DNA from: Gammaproteobacteria bacterium
Lineage (GTDB): Bacteria; Pseudomonadota; Gammaproteobacteria; Ga0077536
Length of the DNA: 64,000 nucleotides
Assembly (NCBI GenBank): GCA_021773835.1
Contig: JAJFJQ010000062.1
Coordinates: 333,322 to 397,321 of the forward strand
Direction of reading: 5' to 3'
The notes below the pieces were generated by a model that did not search any database, was not told the origin of the DNA, and saw only the letters and a program-made list of their open reading frames with translations. The position numbers and the translations under genes are program-made. Of this stretch, positions 46,982 through 57,033 are shown one piece after another. Each line of letters begins with the position of its first letter. Within the stretch, counting starts at the first letter, position 1.

Positions 46982-47445
46982 CGATCCTGACCCGGATCCG
47001 AATCGATCAGCATTTGTACCCGCTTGCGCTCTTCGTCGGACAACGGACGGGGACCTCGGGTACGCCTGCGGGCGAAAATCGCGACCATCGCGAAGGCGAC
47101 GACGCACAAGATTAAGGGTCCAAACCACAACAGCCATGTCGCAGACTTCACCGGTGGTTTATACAAGACAAAATCACCGTAGCGCGCGACCATGAAATCG
47201 GTGATTTGTGAGTCTTGTTTCCCTTCGATAATCATCTCATAGACTTGGTCGCGCAGATCCTGCGCGAGGTCTGCATGTGAGTCGGACAGCGATTGGTTCT
47301 GACAGACTAAACAGCGAAGCTCCTCCAGTAGCGTCTCATAACGTTCACGATCAACGGCGGTCTCAAAGAGAACGGGCGTATCTGCTGCATAGGCTCCGCC
47401 GCTGAGTAATGTGACGACCACTAATAAGGTTACAGCCATGCTCAT
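46978..47445 (-). CDS. ccmH: Cytochrome c maturation thiol reductase CcmH
   Basis: 155 residues. A signal peptide (MAVTLLVVVTLLSGGAYA) leads to the family motif LRCLVCQNQS (Cys45, Cys48), the three-helix CcmH domain, and one C-terminal membrane helix. It reduces the apocytochrome CxxCH cysteines with CcmG. The start overlaps the ccmG stop as ATGA, and the stop overlaps ccmI. It is the short, single-domain form, with the TPR part separate as CcmI. Confidence 0.95.
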   Translation of the reverse strand: MSMAVTLLVVVTLLSGGAYAADTPVLFETAVDRERYETLLEELRCLVCQNQSLSDSHADLAQDLRDQVYEMIIEGKQDSQITDFMVARYGDFVLYKPPVKSATWLLWFGPLILCVVAFAMVAIFARRRTRGPRPLSDEERKRVQMLIDSDPGQDR

Positions 47446-47969
47446 TTCTCGCTGGCCAGGCGTTCAAGCAGTGGCATGATCACCGAGTCCAGCGCCTCGG
47501 TCGTGATCGGACCAACTTGTTTGTAGCGGATCACCCCGTGGGTATCGACAACGAATGTCTCCGGCACACCGTAGACCCCGAGATCAAGACCGAGGCTACC
47601 GGCCTGGTCGAAGACCGAGCGTTCGTAGGGATCACCGAAGCGTTCGAGCCACGCCAGGGCATCGTCTCGCGCATCTTTGTAATTGAGTCCGACAATTGAG
47701 GTCGTGCCAGATTTTGCTAATTCAATGAGCAAGGGATGTTCAACCCGGCAGGCGACACACCACGACGCCCACACATTGAACAGGCGTGGTTTTCCGGTCA
47801 CATCGGCCGCCGTTACGATAGTTTGTTCGTCCGCTAAGTCGGGTAGCTCAAACGCCGGTAGCGGTTTGTCGATCAACGGAGAGGGGACGTAGCGCGGATC
47901 GAGGCGCAAGCCGATGGCGAGCAAGGCGACGAGTATGACGAAAACACCAAGCGGGATTGCGTATCGCAT
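47442..47969 (-). CDS. ccmG: Thiol:disulfide interchange protein CcmG (DsbE)
   Basis: 175-residue periplasmic thioredoxin-like protein anchored by one N-terminal helix (IPLGVFVILVALLAIGL). The active site is WCVAC (Cys71, Cys74), with GVYGVPETFVVD supplying the cis-proline and family acidic residues. It passes electrons to CcmH and apocytochrome. It starts six bases after ccmF ends. Confidence 0.96.
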   Translation of the reverse strand: MRYAIPLGVFVILVALLAIGLRLDPRYVPSPLIDKPLPAFELPDLADEQTIVTAADVTGKPRLFNVWASWCVACRVEHPLLIELAKSGTTSIVGLNYKDARDDALAWLERFGDPYERSVFDQAGSLGLDLGVYGVPETFVVDTHGVIRYKQVGPITTEALDSVIMPLLERLASEK

Positions 47970-47975
47970 AAAACC

Positions 47976-49952
47976 TTATAGGTCGACGCTCGATGCCTTC
48001 GCAGGGGCTTCGCCGCGCCGCGCCGCGGGGCTGCGCAAACGCGGGTCGAACATGGCAATAAAACCGCCACAGGCCATGAACACCGCGCCCAGCCAGATCC
48101 AGCGCACGAACGGCTTGTAATGCATGCGCACGCTCCACGCACCGCCGTCCAACGGCTCGCCTAAGGAGACATACAGATCACGGGTAAATCCGGGTGAGAT
48201 CCCGGCTTCGGTCATGGGCATGTTGCGCACGTGATAAAGACGTTTTTCCGGCTTTAGAGTCGCGATGAACTGACCATCGCGGCGTAGTTCAAAGTTGCCC
48301 TCGGTTGAGCGATAGTTCGGTCCGGAATACGTTCGTAGACCGACGAAATGAAATTCATAACCGGCGAGTTCGGCGCTATCGCCGGGTGCTAGACGTTGGT
48401 GTTCGTCGACGCTATAAAAACTCGTCACCACGACGCCAATGATTGTACAGGCGAATCCCACATGTGCGACGCACTGCCCAACTAAGGCACGCGGAAGATT
48501 GAATAAGGTGAACCAGGGATGTTGGCGGCCACGGCAGCGTTCCCGGATCCCAAATACCGTCGTCGAAATGACCCATACCGCGAAGCCGATCCCAACGCCA
48601 GCAGCAATCATTTTCTGTCCGCCAAGCATTATCATTGCAACAATCGCTGCAGCCACAGCAGCACTAAATGGGTAGGCTAGATTTTGGATCAGCCGTTTTG
48701 GGGAATCGGATTTCCAACGCGAAAACTGCCCGATCCCAAGTATCGCGATCAGCGGGAGCATGACCGCGCTAAAAACCACGTTAAAGTAGGGCGGTCCGAC
48801 AGAGATTTTCCCCAGACCGAGCGCTTCAAGCGCTAACGGGTACAAGGTACCGAGTAATACGGTCGCGGTCGCAACGGCCAATAGTGCGCTGTTTAGGAGT
48901 AGAAAAACTTCGCGCGAAATCGGCTCGTAGCTTCCGCCTGCAAATGTCGAAGGGCCGCGCCAGGCGTAGAGAACAAGCGATCCACCAATCACGAATCCGA
49001 GTAGGGCCAGCACAAATATGCCGCGTCCAGGATCGGTGGCGAACGCGTGCACGGAGGTCAGTACCCCCGAACGCACTAGAAATGTCCCGAGCAGACTCAA
49101 CGCGAAGGTTGCGAGCGCTAACAGGACCGTCCAATTTTTAAACGATCCTCGCTTCTCGGTGACTGCGAGCGAGTGGATCAAGGCCGTGCCGAGCAACCAT
49201 GGCATGAACGAGGCATTTTCAACCGGATCCCAGAACCACCAACCACCCCAACCGAGTTCGTAATATGCCCACCAGCTGCCAAGCGCAATGCCGAGTGTCA
49301 GAAAGATCCAAGTCGCAATCGCCCACGGTCGGATCCAGCGAGCCGCTTGTGCGGTGATGCGTCCTTGAATGAGCGCGGCGATGGCGAATGCGAAGGCAAC
49401 CGAGGATCCTACATATCCTAGGTATAACATCGGTGGATGGATAATTAGACCTGGGTCTTGCAGTAACGGGTTCAGATCGCCACCGTCTGCAAGTGCCGGT
49501 ATCAGGCGATCGAATGGGTTAGAAGTAAACAGTAGGAAAGACAGAAACCCAACCGATACGATACCAAGAACGCTGATCACCAGGGACGCAAACTTAGGCG
49601 GCAGACCTTTGTCGAACACAGTTACCGCAAACGTCCAGCCGCAAAGGATCAATATCCACAACAGCAGAGAGCCTTCATGCGCACCCCATACTGCCGACAG
49701 GCGGTAGGCTATTGGCAAAGCGGAATTCGAGTTCTGCGCTACGTAGGCGACCGAAAAATCGTTCGTTACAAATGCATGCGCGAGCGTAATGAATGCCGCC
49801 AAGACCAATAAGAATTGGATGCGGGCGGTAGGGGTCGCAAGCGCGATCCAATTCGAATAACCCCGAATAGCGCCGACCATTGGGACTACCGCTTGCACGC
49901 ACGCGACGGCGAGTGCGAGAGACAACATGAAATGTCCGATCTCGGGGATCAT
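47976..49952 (-). CDS. ccmF: Heme lyase subunit CcmF
   Basis: 658-residue polytopic inner-membrane protein, normal family length, carrying the tryptophan-rich WWD motif (WGGWWFWDPVENASFMPWLLGTALIHS; shown in part) and conserved histidines in flanking periplasmic loops (AHEGSLLLW, IIHPPMLYLGY). It attaches heme to apocytochrome c together with CcmH and CcmI. The start overlaps the ccmE stop as ATGA. Confidence 0.97.
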   Translation of the reverse strand: MIPEIGHFMLSLALAVACVQAVVPMVGAIRGYSNWIALATPTARIQFLLVLAAFITLAHAFVTNDFSVAYVAQNSNSALPIAYRLSAVWGAHEGSLLLWILILCGWTFAVTVFDKGLPPKFASLVISVLGIVSVGFLSFLLFTSNPFDRLIPALADGGDLNPLLQDPGLIIHPPMLYLGYVGSSVAFAFAIAALIQGRITAQAARWIRPWAIATWIFLTLGIALGSWWAYYELGWGGWWFWDPVENASFMPWLLGTALIHSLAVTEKRGSFKNWTVLLALATFALSLLGTFLVRSGVLTSVHAFATDPGRGIFVLALLGFVIGGSLVLYAWRGPSTFAGGSYEPISREVFLLLNSALLAVATATVLLGTLYPLALEALGLGKISVGPPYFNVVFSAVMLPLIAILGIGQFSRWKSDSPKRLIQNLAYPFSAAVAAAIVAMIMLGGQKMIAAGVGIGFAVWVISTTVFGIRERCRGRQHPWFTLFNLPRALVGQCVAHVGFACTIIGVVVTSFYSVDEHQRLAPGDSAELAGYEFHFVGLRTYSGPNYRSTEGNFELRRDGQFIATLKPEKRLYHVRNMPMTEAGISPGFTRDLYVSLGEPLDGGAWSVRMHYKPFVRWIWLGAVFMACGGFIAMFDPRLRSPAARRGEAPAKASSVDL

Positions 49953-50401
49953 TGTGGGTGCTTTAGGGTGGTGCCGGATTTGGCCGCGGCAAGTGCACTC
50001 GCGACTTCTGGCGGCATATAGTTTTCGTCGTGTTTCGCCAGCACTTCGGACGCCTCGAAGATCCCGTCGGGACGCCGCAGGCCATGGGCAACGATACCCT
50101 GACCTTCGCGAAAGAGATCGGGCAGGATACCTTCGTACACCACCGTGACTTCATGGACGGTATCAGTAATTGTGAACTCCACTGCAAGACTGTCCGGGAC
50201 ACGCTTCACACTGTCGTTTACCACGAGTCCACCGACGCGGAATTTTCGTGCCGCGGGTGCTTCACCGGCAATCACCTCGCTTGGCGAGTAAAAATACATG
50301 AGATTTTTTTCAAACGCCGTCAGTATCAAGGCCGTCGCGATGCCACCACCGGCGACAATCAGTGCGGCAGTGATAAGTCGTTTTTTTCTCGTCGGAGTCA
50401 T
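49949..50401 (-). CDS. ccmE: Periplasmic heme chaperone CcmE
   Basis: 150 residues from ATG 50401 (MTPTRKKRLITAALIV), with one N-terminal helix and an OB-fold. The heme-binding motif is AKHDENY, with His124 for the covalent heme link and Tyr128 as axial ligand. A longer reading to 50521 would overlap the ccmD gene and is rejected. It begins eight bases after ccmD ends and overlaps ccmF by four bases. Confidence 0.95.
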   Translation of the reverse strand: MTPTRKKRLITAALIVAGGGIATALILTAFEKNLMYFYSPSEVIAGEAPAARKFRVGGLVVNDSVKRVPDSLAVEFTITDTVHEVTVVYEGILPDLFREGQGIVAHGLRRPDGIFEASEVLAKHDENYMPPEVASALAAAKSGTTLKHPQ

Positions 50402-50409
50402 CCAGAGGC

Positions 50410-50565
50410 CTATTCGTCGCCGGTGCGTTGCACGATCTTCTTGAGCAATGATTTTTCGCGCATCCGAGGTCCTATCGCATTCGCGATCAAGACCACGGCG
50501 CTCAGACCATAAGACGTCCACACATAGAAGGCGTAGCCGCCCATCGCGAAGAATTCAGTATCCAT
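50410..50565 (-). CDS. ccmD: Heme exporter protein CcmD (51 residues)
   Basis: A short gene between ccmC and ccmE. The start shares bases with the ccmC stop (TAATG). The 51-residue product opens MDTEFFAMGGYAFYVW, has one membrane helix (TSYGLSAVVLIANAI) and a basic end (PRMREKSLLKKIVQRTGDE), exactly the CcmD pattern. CcmD helps release heme-loaded CcmE from the CcmABC complex. Position and pattern make the call firm despite the size. Confidence 0.9.
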   Translation of the reverse strand: MDTEFFAMGGYAFYVWTSYGLSAVVLIANAIGPRMREKSLLKKIVQRTGDE

Positions 50566-51314
50566 TATACGGCGTTCACTCCTGCCGCGCGTTGCTTAAC
50601 CCAGGTCGTATTACGTTCAAACTCTAGGATTTCGCAGCGGGTCCTGACCAGCACGATGGTACAAAAATAAAGCGTATAGGCGAGGCTCATCACGAGTAGC
50701 GGAATGAGCATCGAGGTGTCGATCGAGGGCGCATCGAATTTGGTTACCGTTGGCCCTTGGTGCAAGGTGTTCCACCACTCAACAGAGTAGTGCACGATGG
50801 GGATATTGACCGTACCCACCAAGGCTAAAATCGCACCCGCCCGGGCCGCCGTTCGGCGGTCTTCGATCGCGCCCTGCAGCGCGATATAGCCGAGGTACAA
50901 AAACAGCAAGATCAATTCCGACGTCAGTCTTGCATCCCACACCCAGTAGGTACCCCACATCGGCTTGCCCCACAGCGACCCGGTTGCCAGTGCCAGAAAG
51001 GTAAACCACGCACCTACCGGTGCACTGGCGCGGGCAATCATGTCCCCCAGCTTCACGTGCCATATCAAACCGAGTGCGCCAGCGCCGGCCATGACCATAT
51101 AGATGAATAAGGACATCCACGCGCTCGGAACATGTACGTAGATAATGCGAAAACTTTCGCCCTGTTGGTAGTCGGGCGGGGCGTAGAACAATCCACCAGC
51201 AAGACCCACGACGAATAAGACTGCGCAAGCGATCCCCAGCCATGGCGCGACAGCCAGCGACCAGGAATAGAAATGCATCGGCGAGGCGTATTTATGTAGT
51301 CGACTAAAGTCCAT
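50565..51314 (-). CDS. ccmC: Heme exporter protein CcmC
   Basis: 249 residues from ATG 51314 with six membrane helices and the WWD-type motif WGTYWVWDARLTSELILLF. Conserved periplasmic histidines lie in YVHVPSAWMS and PIVHYSVEWWNTLHQG. It loads heme onto CcmE. The reading from 51344 adds ten residues without support. It lies 102 bases after ccmB. Confidence 0.95.
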   Translation of the reverse strand: MDFSRLHKYASPMHFYSWSLAVAPWLGIACAVLFVVGLAGGLFYAPPDYQQGESFRIIYVHVPSAWMSLFIYMVMAGAGALGLIWHVKLGDMIARASAPVGAWFTFLALATGSLWGKPMWGTYWVWDARLTSELILLFLYLGYIALQGAIEDRRTAARAGAILALVGTVNIPIVHYSVEWWNTLHQGPTVTKFDAPSIDTSMLIPLLVMSLAYTLYFCTIVLVRTRCEILEFERNTTWVKQRAAGVNAV

Positions 51315-51416
51315 CTCAGCACGCACTATAACTTTAAATACCACCGGGCAAATTGCTTTGGCACAACCGATTGTTCACGGTCTGATGGCGGCGGCGAGGA
51401 AATCATGGTCTTAGAT

Positions 51417-52094
51417 TCAACTCAGACGGATACGCAGTGCCGCCGCCGCGCCGAATGGCGCGAGGCTAGCGGACAAAACTGCGACACCACTGAGAAAAAA
51501 TAGTTCAGCCTCGATCGGTAACCCTAGCGCGGCGTTGGTGATCGCTGCGGTACCGAAAATTAGGGTCGGCATATACAGCGGGAGAATGATCAAACTGAGG
51601 AGCAATGCGCCGCCACGCAACCCGACCGTTAGCGCGCTCGCGACGCCGCCGATCAGGCTCAGGATCGGAGAGCCAAGCAATAAGCTCAAGCCGAGCGCCA
51701 CTAGCACGTCGGTCTTCAATCCTAGAACCGCACCAACAATCACCGCCATCAGGATCTGTGGGCAGGCATTGGTGAGCCAATGCGCACCGATTTTGGCTGC
51801 AACGAGCGCCGGTAGCGAGGCCGAACTTAGTAGCAGTAGCTCGATCGTGCCGTCCTGGTAGTCGCTCAAAAACATACGTTCGAGATTGATCGTCGTTGCC
51901 AGCAAAATCGCGATCCACACGCCGGCAGGTGCAATGGTTGTGAATATCTGATCATCCGGCCCGATCGCGAGCGCAAGCAAGGTGATCACAATAACGAAAA
52001 AAATCAGCGACTGAGCAAGGTCCTGTGAACGTCTGATGGAACGTCTCAGGTCTCGCAGTAGCATCGCTTTTGAAGCTACTAGCGTCGACATCAT
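51417..52094 (-). CDS. ccmB: Heme exporter permease CcmB
   Basis: 225-residue, six-helix ABC permease with the family segment LERMFLSDYQDGTIELLLLS and the GLRGGALLLSLIILPLYMPTLIFG stretch (in part). With CcmA it powers release of holo-CcmE. The start overlaps the ccmA stop (ATGATG region, four bases). Confidence 0.95.
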   Translation of the reverse strand: MMSTLVASKAMLLRDLRRSIRRSQDLAQSLIFFVIVITLLALAIGPDDQIFTTIAPAGVWIAILLATTINLERMFLSDYQDGTIELLLLSSASLPALVAAKIGAHWLTNACPQILMAVIVGAVLGLKTDVLVALGLSLLLGSPILSLIGGVASALTVGLRGGALLLSLIILPLYMPTLIFGTAAITNAALGLPIEAELFFLSGVAVLSASLAPFGAAAALRIRLS

Positions 52095-52726
52095 AAGGGG
52101 TCCAACTCCAGGGCCCTTACATCAATTCGGTCCAAGGACATCGATTGATGCGTAGCAATGATGCTGATCCCGCCTTGTTTCGAATGTTCTGCAATGATCA
52201 GCTCTACAATGGTTCGGCCGGCCGCGTCCAAGGCGGTAAACGGTTCGTCGAGAAACCATAATGCCGCGTCACTGATCAGCAACCGTGCAAGTGCCGTGCG
52301 TTGATTCTGCCCCGCCGATAAAAGTCGTGCCGGTGTCTCCGCAACATGCGTAAGCTCAACGCGCTCAAGCGCGTCACGACATGCGGTGTCGGAGCCTTGC
52401 GCGGTTAAGGCATTGGCGAAGCGAACGTTTTCCAGCGGCGTGAGGTCCCCACAGACGCCTCGACGATGGCCGACGTAGGCAGTTTCGAGGCAAAAATCTG
52501 CGATGTTTTCGCGAATATCAGTTCCGTTCCAGCGCACCGAACCCTCTATCGGTTGCGCAAATCCACAGAGGATCCGAAGTAGGCTGGTCTTGCCGCTACC
52601 ATTGCGACCTTTGAGATGGATGACCTCCGCCGAGCGGGCTTCGAAATCGAGCCCCGCGAAGATCGTTTTTTCGCCTCGCTCACAGGCGAGGCCGACAACC
52701 TTTAATTGGTTGAAATTGGCTTGCAA
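52091..52726 (-). CDS. ccmA: Heme exporter ATP-binding protein CcmA
   Basis: 211 residues, typical CcmA length. Walker A is KGRNGSGKTS, the signature LSAGQNQRTALARLL has the CcmA-specific variant (SAGQ), and Walker B is ALWFLDEPFTALD. It is the first gene of the operon. No clear Shine-Dalgarno sequence is visible; the promoter should lie in the 75-base gap to the upstream small gene or before it. Confidence 0.95.
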   Translation of the reverse strand: MQANFNQLKVVGLACERGEKTIFAGLDFEARSAEVIHLKGRNGSGKTSLLRILCGFAQPIEGSVRWNGTDIRENIADFCLETAYVGHRRGVCGDLTPLENVRFANALTAQGSDTACRDALERVELTHVAETPARLLSAGQNQRTALARLLISDAALWFLDEPFTALDAAGRTIVELIIAEHSKQGGISIIATHQSMSLDRIDVRALELDPL

Positions 52727-52800
52727 TTGGGTCGGATCTTGGAAATCGGTGGTTCCTGAATGTGCGATGCTGCGCGCTACGTCGTGCCTCGTAAATGCGA

Positions 52801-53202
52801 CTAGTCGAGAACTAATTTGCCGCCGGGGCCCGGCACCGGCCCGCGGCCGCCACCGCCGGCGCCCGGAACCACGATCCGCGATGACTCTTCGCGCGCCATT
52901 TCCTGGGCGCGCTCTTGCAGGCGTTCGATCGCCGCCTGAACCCCTTCTGGAAACATCTCGAAGGCCTCGCTGAGAGAGGCGGCGGCGAGCGGAAATTGGA
53001 CGGGAATTGGACCCATTTGCGTCATCAACGTGGTATCACCGATGTATTGAGTGGGTCGGGCGGTGTCGTCATCGCCGTTCGCGGTGACGGGTGTGAGGCG
53101 TTTGATGTTTGCGGCCCGAAGGTCCGTAAAGGACTCTTCGCGGTATAAATTGTCGATATCGACATTCAACGACTCCGTACTCTGATTGGTGTCTGCCGCC
53201 AT
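52801..53202 (-). CDS. Small conserved cytoplasmic protein of unknown function
   Basis: 133 residues from ATG 53202, with AGGGGAG about six bases ahead. There is an acidic N-terminus, then NLYREESFTDLRAANIKRLTPV, GDTTLMTQMGPIPVQFPL, a helix ending in AIERLQERAQEMAREE, and a Gly/Pro tail (PGAGGGGRGPVPGPGG). No signal peptide or known motif is seen. It resembles unnamed small proteins in other gammaproteobacteria, from memory only. It lies 74 bases upstream of ccmA on the same strand, so it may lead that transcript. Confidence 0.65.
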   Translation of the reverse strand: MAADTNQSTESLNVDIDNLYREESFTDLRAANIKRLTPVTANGDDDTARPTQYIGDTTLMTQMGPIPVQFPLAAASLSEAFEMFPEGVQAAIERLQERAQEMAREESSRIVVPGAGGGGRGPVPGPGGKLVLD

Positions 53203-53426
53203 TACGCTCCCCTCGTTTAATGATTTATCGCGGCAGTCTATCAAATCTACGCCGTGTTTGGCCGCTAAGCCACTTATGGCGGTGCTTCAGCGCGAACAAC
53301 GGCAAATTTTATGCGACGCAGTTCACTATCGCGCGCCCGTTAGCACCCGTTCGTTGCGGTTTGTAACATCACGTAGACCATGAATAATGTAGACTAAGGC
53401 CCTTTATTGGAACGATTAACATTGAC

Positions 53427-54437
53427 ATGAAGATCCTTGTTACAGGTGCGGCGGGTTTCATCGGTTCGCGCCTTAGTGAAAAGTTACTGGCACGCGGTGA
53501 CGAGGTTATCGGCATCGATAATCTAAATGATTACTACGACGTGAGCTTGAAGGAAGCACGCTTAGCGCGCCTCATGCCGCAAGCAGGATTTAGTTTTGAA
53601 AAGCTGGACGTCGCTGATCAAGGCGCCGTGGATGGCGTTTTCGCTAAGGCACAGCCCGAACGCGTGATGCACCTCGCGGCGCAGGCCGGGGTGCGCTACT
53701 CGATTGAGAATCCGCGGGCCTATATCGAATCGAATATCGTCGGATTCACCAATATTCTGGAAGCCTGCCGCCACAACGAGCTTGAACACCTTGTCTACGC
53801 CTCTAGTAGCTCGGTCTATGGGGCCAATACCAACATGCCGTTTTCAGTCCACGATAACGTCGACCATCCGGTGTCGATGTACGCGGCGACGAAAAAAGCC
53901 AACGAGCTGATGGCGCATTCCTACTCGCACCTGTATCGGTTGCCGACGACCGGATTGCGCTTTTTCACGGTCTACGGTCCTTGGGGTCGCCCAGACATGT
54001 CGCTGTTTTTGTTCACCAAAAACATCCTCGAAGGTAAACCGATCGATGTATTTAATTTTGGCAATCACCGGCGCGATTTTACCTACGTCGATGATATTGT
54101 CGAAGGCATCATTCGCTGCGTCGATGAGGTCGCCACGCCATCGACGCAATGGTCTGGTGACCAGCCTGATCCAGGGACTTCGCTTGCGCCGTACCGCCTA
54201 TACAATATTGGCAACAATTCACCGGTCGAATTAATGGACTTCATCGGCGCGATCGAAAAATGTCTAGGGATTGAGGCGAAAAAGAACATGTTGCCGCTGC
54301 AGCTTGGCGACGTGCCGGATACTTATGCCGATGTGCAAGCGTTGGTGGACGATTTGGACTATCAACCTGCCACCTCAATTGAGGATGGTGTCGCTAATTT
54401 TATTGCTTGGTACAAGGACTACTACAAAGTTAAATGA
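53427..54437 (+). CDS. UDP-glucuronate 4-epimerase type NAD-dependent epimerase
   Basis: 336-residue short-chain epimerase: NAD site TGAAGFIG (6-13), Ser127/Ser128 with Tyr152 and Lys156 of the YxxxK catalytic set, and the stretch [16 protein letters not shown] plus [16 protein letters not shown] typical of UDP-GlcA to UDP-GalA epimerases (CapI/LpsL). It overlaps the next gene by four bases (ATGA). With the UDP-glucose dehydrogenase two genes on, it could make UDP-galacturonate for the polysaccharide. Confidence 0.9.
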   Translation: MKILVTGAAGFIGSRLSEKLLARGDEVIGIDNLNDYYDVSLKEARLARLMPQAGFSFEKLDVADQGAVDGVFAKAQPERVMHLAAQAGVRYSIENPRAYIESNIVGFTNILEACRHNELEHLVYASSSSVYGANTNMPFSVHDNVDHPVSMYAATKKANELMAHSYSHLYRLPTTGLRFFTVYGPWGRPDMSLFLFTKNILEGKPIDVFNFGNHRRDFTYVDDIVEGIIRCVDEVATPSTQWSGDQPDPGTSLAPYRLYNIGNNSPVELMDFIGAIEKCLGIEAKKNMLPLQLGDVPDTYADVQALVDDLDYQPATSIEDGVANFIAWYKDYYKVK

Positions 54438-55723
54438 GCACTCATAACCGTAAAGTTTCCGTGATCGGTCTCGGCTATGTTGGATTACCTGTCGCAGTTG
54501 CGTTTGGACACCAACAACGTTGTGTTGGCTTCGACATTAATGTAGAGCGCGTCGCTGAACTTAAGCAAGGCCGCGACAGTACGCTCGAAGTGGAACCAGC
54601 GGAACTGTCGGGGTCCGACATCTTATTCACCTGCGACGCAAAAGACATCGCACTAGCTGATTTCCACATCGTGGCCGTGCCGACCCCGATCGATGAGGCA
54701 AAAATCCCGGACCTGACGCCAGTGCTGAGGGCGGCCGAGACGGTGGGCAAGCAACTAAAGGCCGGCGATATCGTGGTTTTCGAGTCGACCGTGTATCCCG
54801 GGGCGACCGAAGAAGAATGTGTTCCTGTTCTTGAGCAGTGCTCAGGACTTGTTTGCGGTAAAGACTTTTTCGTTGGTTATTCACCCGAGCGCATAAATCC
54901 GGGTGACAAAGAACATACCTTTACCAAGATCACTAAGGTCGTGTCGGGACAAAACGCGGAGATCCTTGAGGTCGTGGCGCAGGTTTATGAAAGCGTCGTC
55001 ACGGCTGGGGTGCATCGCGCGGCTTCGATTAAAGTCGCCGAAGCCGCGAAAGTGATCGAAAATACGCAGCGTGACCTAAATATCGCCTTGATGAATGAGT
55101 TGGCCTTGATATTCCAACGCATGGACATTGATACTCGCGACGTGCTTGCCGCGTCGGGAACGAAATGGAACTTTCTGAAATTCGATCCCGGCCTTGTCGG
55201 TGGCCACTGTATTGGTGTCGATCCGTATTACCTTACGCATAAGGCACAGATCACTGGTTACATCCCCCAGGTTATCCTGGCGGGGAGAAGTATTAACGAC
55301 GACATGGGCAATTACGTTGCCAATCAGACGGTCAAGTTGATGATTAATGCCGGGATGGTCGTGAAGGGCAGCGTGGTCACCGTGCTTGGCTTTACCTTTA
55401 AAGAAGACGTGCCGGATCTACGTAACACGCGGGTGATCGATATTGTTCAGGGGCTGCATGACTATGGTGTGGAAGTACAGATCCACGATCCATTTGCGAG
55501 TGCCGCCGAGGCGCGTCACGAATACGACGTTGATTTACTAGATACGACTAAACTTAGCCCGGCCGACGCCGTTGTGCTCGCAGTACCCCACGCCGAATTT
55601 TTGTCAGCCGGATGGGATGGGATAGCCGCGCATTTGCGCGGCGGCGCCGGGATCGTGATTGACGTTAAGGCGCGGCTGGACCGGAGCACTCGACCGGCGA
55701 CGATGACGCACTGGAGACTCTAA
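54434..55723 (+). CDS. UDP-N-acetylhexosamine 6-dehydrogenase (WbpA/TviB type)
   Basis: 429 residues: NAD fold [17 protein letters not shown], central dimer helix with Lys and Asn ([18 protein letters not shown]), catalytic Cys259 in [15 protein letters not shown], and the C-terminal UDP-binding domain ([13 protein letters not shown]). [13 protein letters not shown] and [13 protein letters not shown] are the WbpA/TviB branch rather than the Ugd branch. It oxidises UDP-GlcNAc or UDP-GalNAc to the uronic acid. It is coupled to the epimerase gene upstream. Confidence 0.9.
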   Translation: MSTHNRKVSVIGLGYVGLPVAVAFGHQQRCVGFDINVERVAELKQGRDSTLEVEPAELSGSDILFTCDAKDIALADFHIVAVPTPIDEAKIPDLTPVLRAAETVGKQLKAGDIVVFESTVYPGATEEECVPVLEQCSGLVCGKDFFVGYSPERINPGDKEHTFTKITKVVSGQNAEILEVVAQVYESVVTAGVHRAASIKVAEAAKVIENTQRDLNIALMNELALIFQRMDIDTRDVLAASGTKWNFLKFDPGLVGGHCIGVDPYYLTHKAQITGYIPQVILAGRSINDDMGNYVANQTVKLMINAGMVVKGSVVTVLGFTFKEDVPDLRNTRVIDIVQGLHDYGVEVQIHDPFASAAEARHEYDVDLLDTTKLSPADAVVLAVPHAEFLSAGWDGIAAHLRGGAGIVIDVKARLDRSTRPATMTHWRL

Positions 55724-55728
55724 ATTAG

Positions 55729-57033
55729 ATGAACGTGGTGATGATAGGCACGGGCTATGTTGGGCTCGTGTCGGGGACCTGTTTTGCCGAGTTCGGCGCC
55801 ATGGTCACCTGTGTCGACGTCGATGAATCGAAGGTTGCTAAGCTCGACAATGGTGAGATTCCGATCTACGAGCCAGGTCTCGACGAGTTGGTGGCGAGCA
55901 ACGTACGCGACGGGCGTTTGAAATTTACCACCGATTTGGGCTCGGTCGCAGGCGATGCGGACTTGGTTTTTATTGCCGTCGGGACGCCAAGCCGGCGCGG
56001 AGACGGCTTTGCGGATCTGAGTTTTGTCTTTGAGGCAGCAAAACAACTCGCCCCACATCTTGAGGGTTATACCGTCATCGTCGATAAATCTACGGTGCCG
56101 GTTGGTACTGCTCGGAACGTCGAGCGCGTAATTCGTGAGACCAATTCCGATGCCGATTTTGATGTTGCGTCGAATCCAGAATTTTTGCGGGAAGGCGCAG
56201 CGATATCCGATTTTATGCATCCGGATCGCGTCGTCATCGGAATTGAGAGTGAACGGGCCGAGAAATTATTACGCGAGCTTTATCGCCCGCTTAACTTGAT
56301 TGAAGCCCCGATGCTATTTACCGGCCTTGAAAGTGCAGAGCTGATTAAGTACGCCTCAAATGCATTTCTCGCCACAAAAATTAGCTTCATCAATGAGATG
56401 TCGATGCTCTGTGAAGCGGTAGGCGCGGACGTACATGCGGTATCTAAGGGCATGGGCATGGACAAACGCATTGGCGGAAAATTTCTACATCCCGGACCAG
56501 GCTACGGCGGTTCCTGCTTCCCCAAAGATACGCAAGCCCTGGTTAGAATTGCACAAGAACACGATACCTCGAGCCGTATTGTGGAATCAGTCATTGAGGT
56601 CAATGCGGCGCAAAAGGCGCGGATGATAAAGAAAGTGCGCGAGGCTCTAGGTGGCTCTGAAACAGACAAGACCGTTGGGGTCCTAGGCCTCACGTTCAAA
56701 CCGGAGACCGACGACATGCGGGACGCGCCCGCATTGTCGATTCTACCGCCATTGATTGAGAAAGGCGCCCGCATAAAGGTCCACGATCCGCAGGGGATGG
56801 ATGAGGCGCGTAGTTTATTACCGCAAGCGGTAACTTACTGTGACGATCACTACGACGTGTTCACGGACGCTGATGCGGTGTTATTGCTGACCGAATGGAA
56901 TCTCTATCGCGGACTCGATCTCAAACGAGGCAAAGCGCAGATGCGCACGCCGGTTTTCGTTGACCTACGTAATGTATACGAACGCGCGCGGATGGAGGAG
57001 CTAGGATTCTCGTACCACTGCATCGGGCGTTGA
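55729..57033 (+). CDS. ugd: UDP-glucose 6-dehydrogenase
   Basis: 434 residues, with NAD site MIGTGYVGLVSGTCFAEFG, SNPEFLREGAAISDFMHPDR, catalytic Cys263 in GYGGSCFPKDTQAL, and FKPETDDMRDAPAL in the UDP-binding domain. It makes UDP-glucuronate. It follows the other dehydrogenase by five bases; the three genes 53427-57033 form one unit. Confidence 0.96.
   Translation: MNVVMIGTGYVGLVSGTCFAEFGAMVTCVDVDESKVAKLDNGEIPIYEPGLDELVASNVRDGRLKFTTDLGSVAGDADLVFIAVGTPSRRGDGFADLSFVFEAAKQLAPHLEGYTVIVDKSTVPVGTARNVERVIRETNSDADFDVASNPEFLREGAAISDFMHPDRVVIGIESERAEKLLRELYRPLNLIEAPMLFTGLESAELIKYASNAFLATKISFINEMSMLCEAVGADVHAVSKGMGMDKRIGGKFLHPGPGYGGSCFPKDTQALVRIAQEHDTSSRIVESVIEVNAAQKARMIKKVREALGGSETDKTVGVLGLTFKPETDDMRDAPALSILPPLIEKGARIKVHDPQGMDEARSLLPQAVTYCDDHYDVFTDADAVLLLTEWNLYRGLDLKRGKAQMRTPVFVDLRNVYERARMEELGFSYHCIGR

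Noticed and set aside
46982..47137. Extended CcmI start
   Set aside because: It lies within ccmH; the GTGA overlap start gives the correct first membrane helix.
53427..55723. Vi-antigen TviB/TviC pair
   Set aside because: The dehydrogenase fits TviB/WbpA, but the epimerase fits UDP-glucuronate 4-epimerases (CapI/LpsL) rather than TviC.
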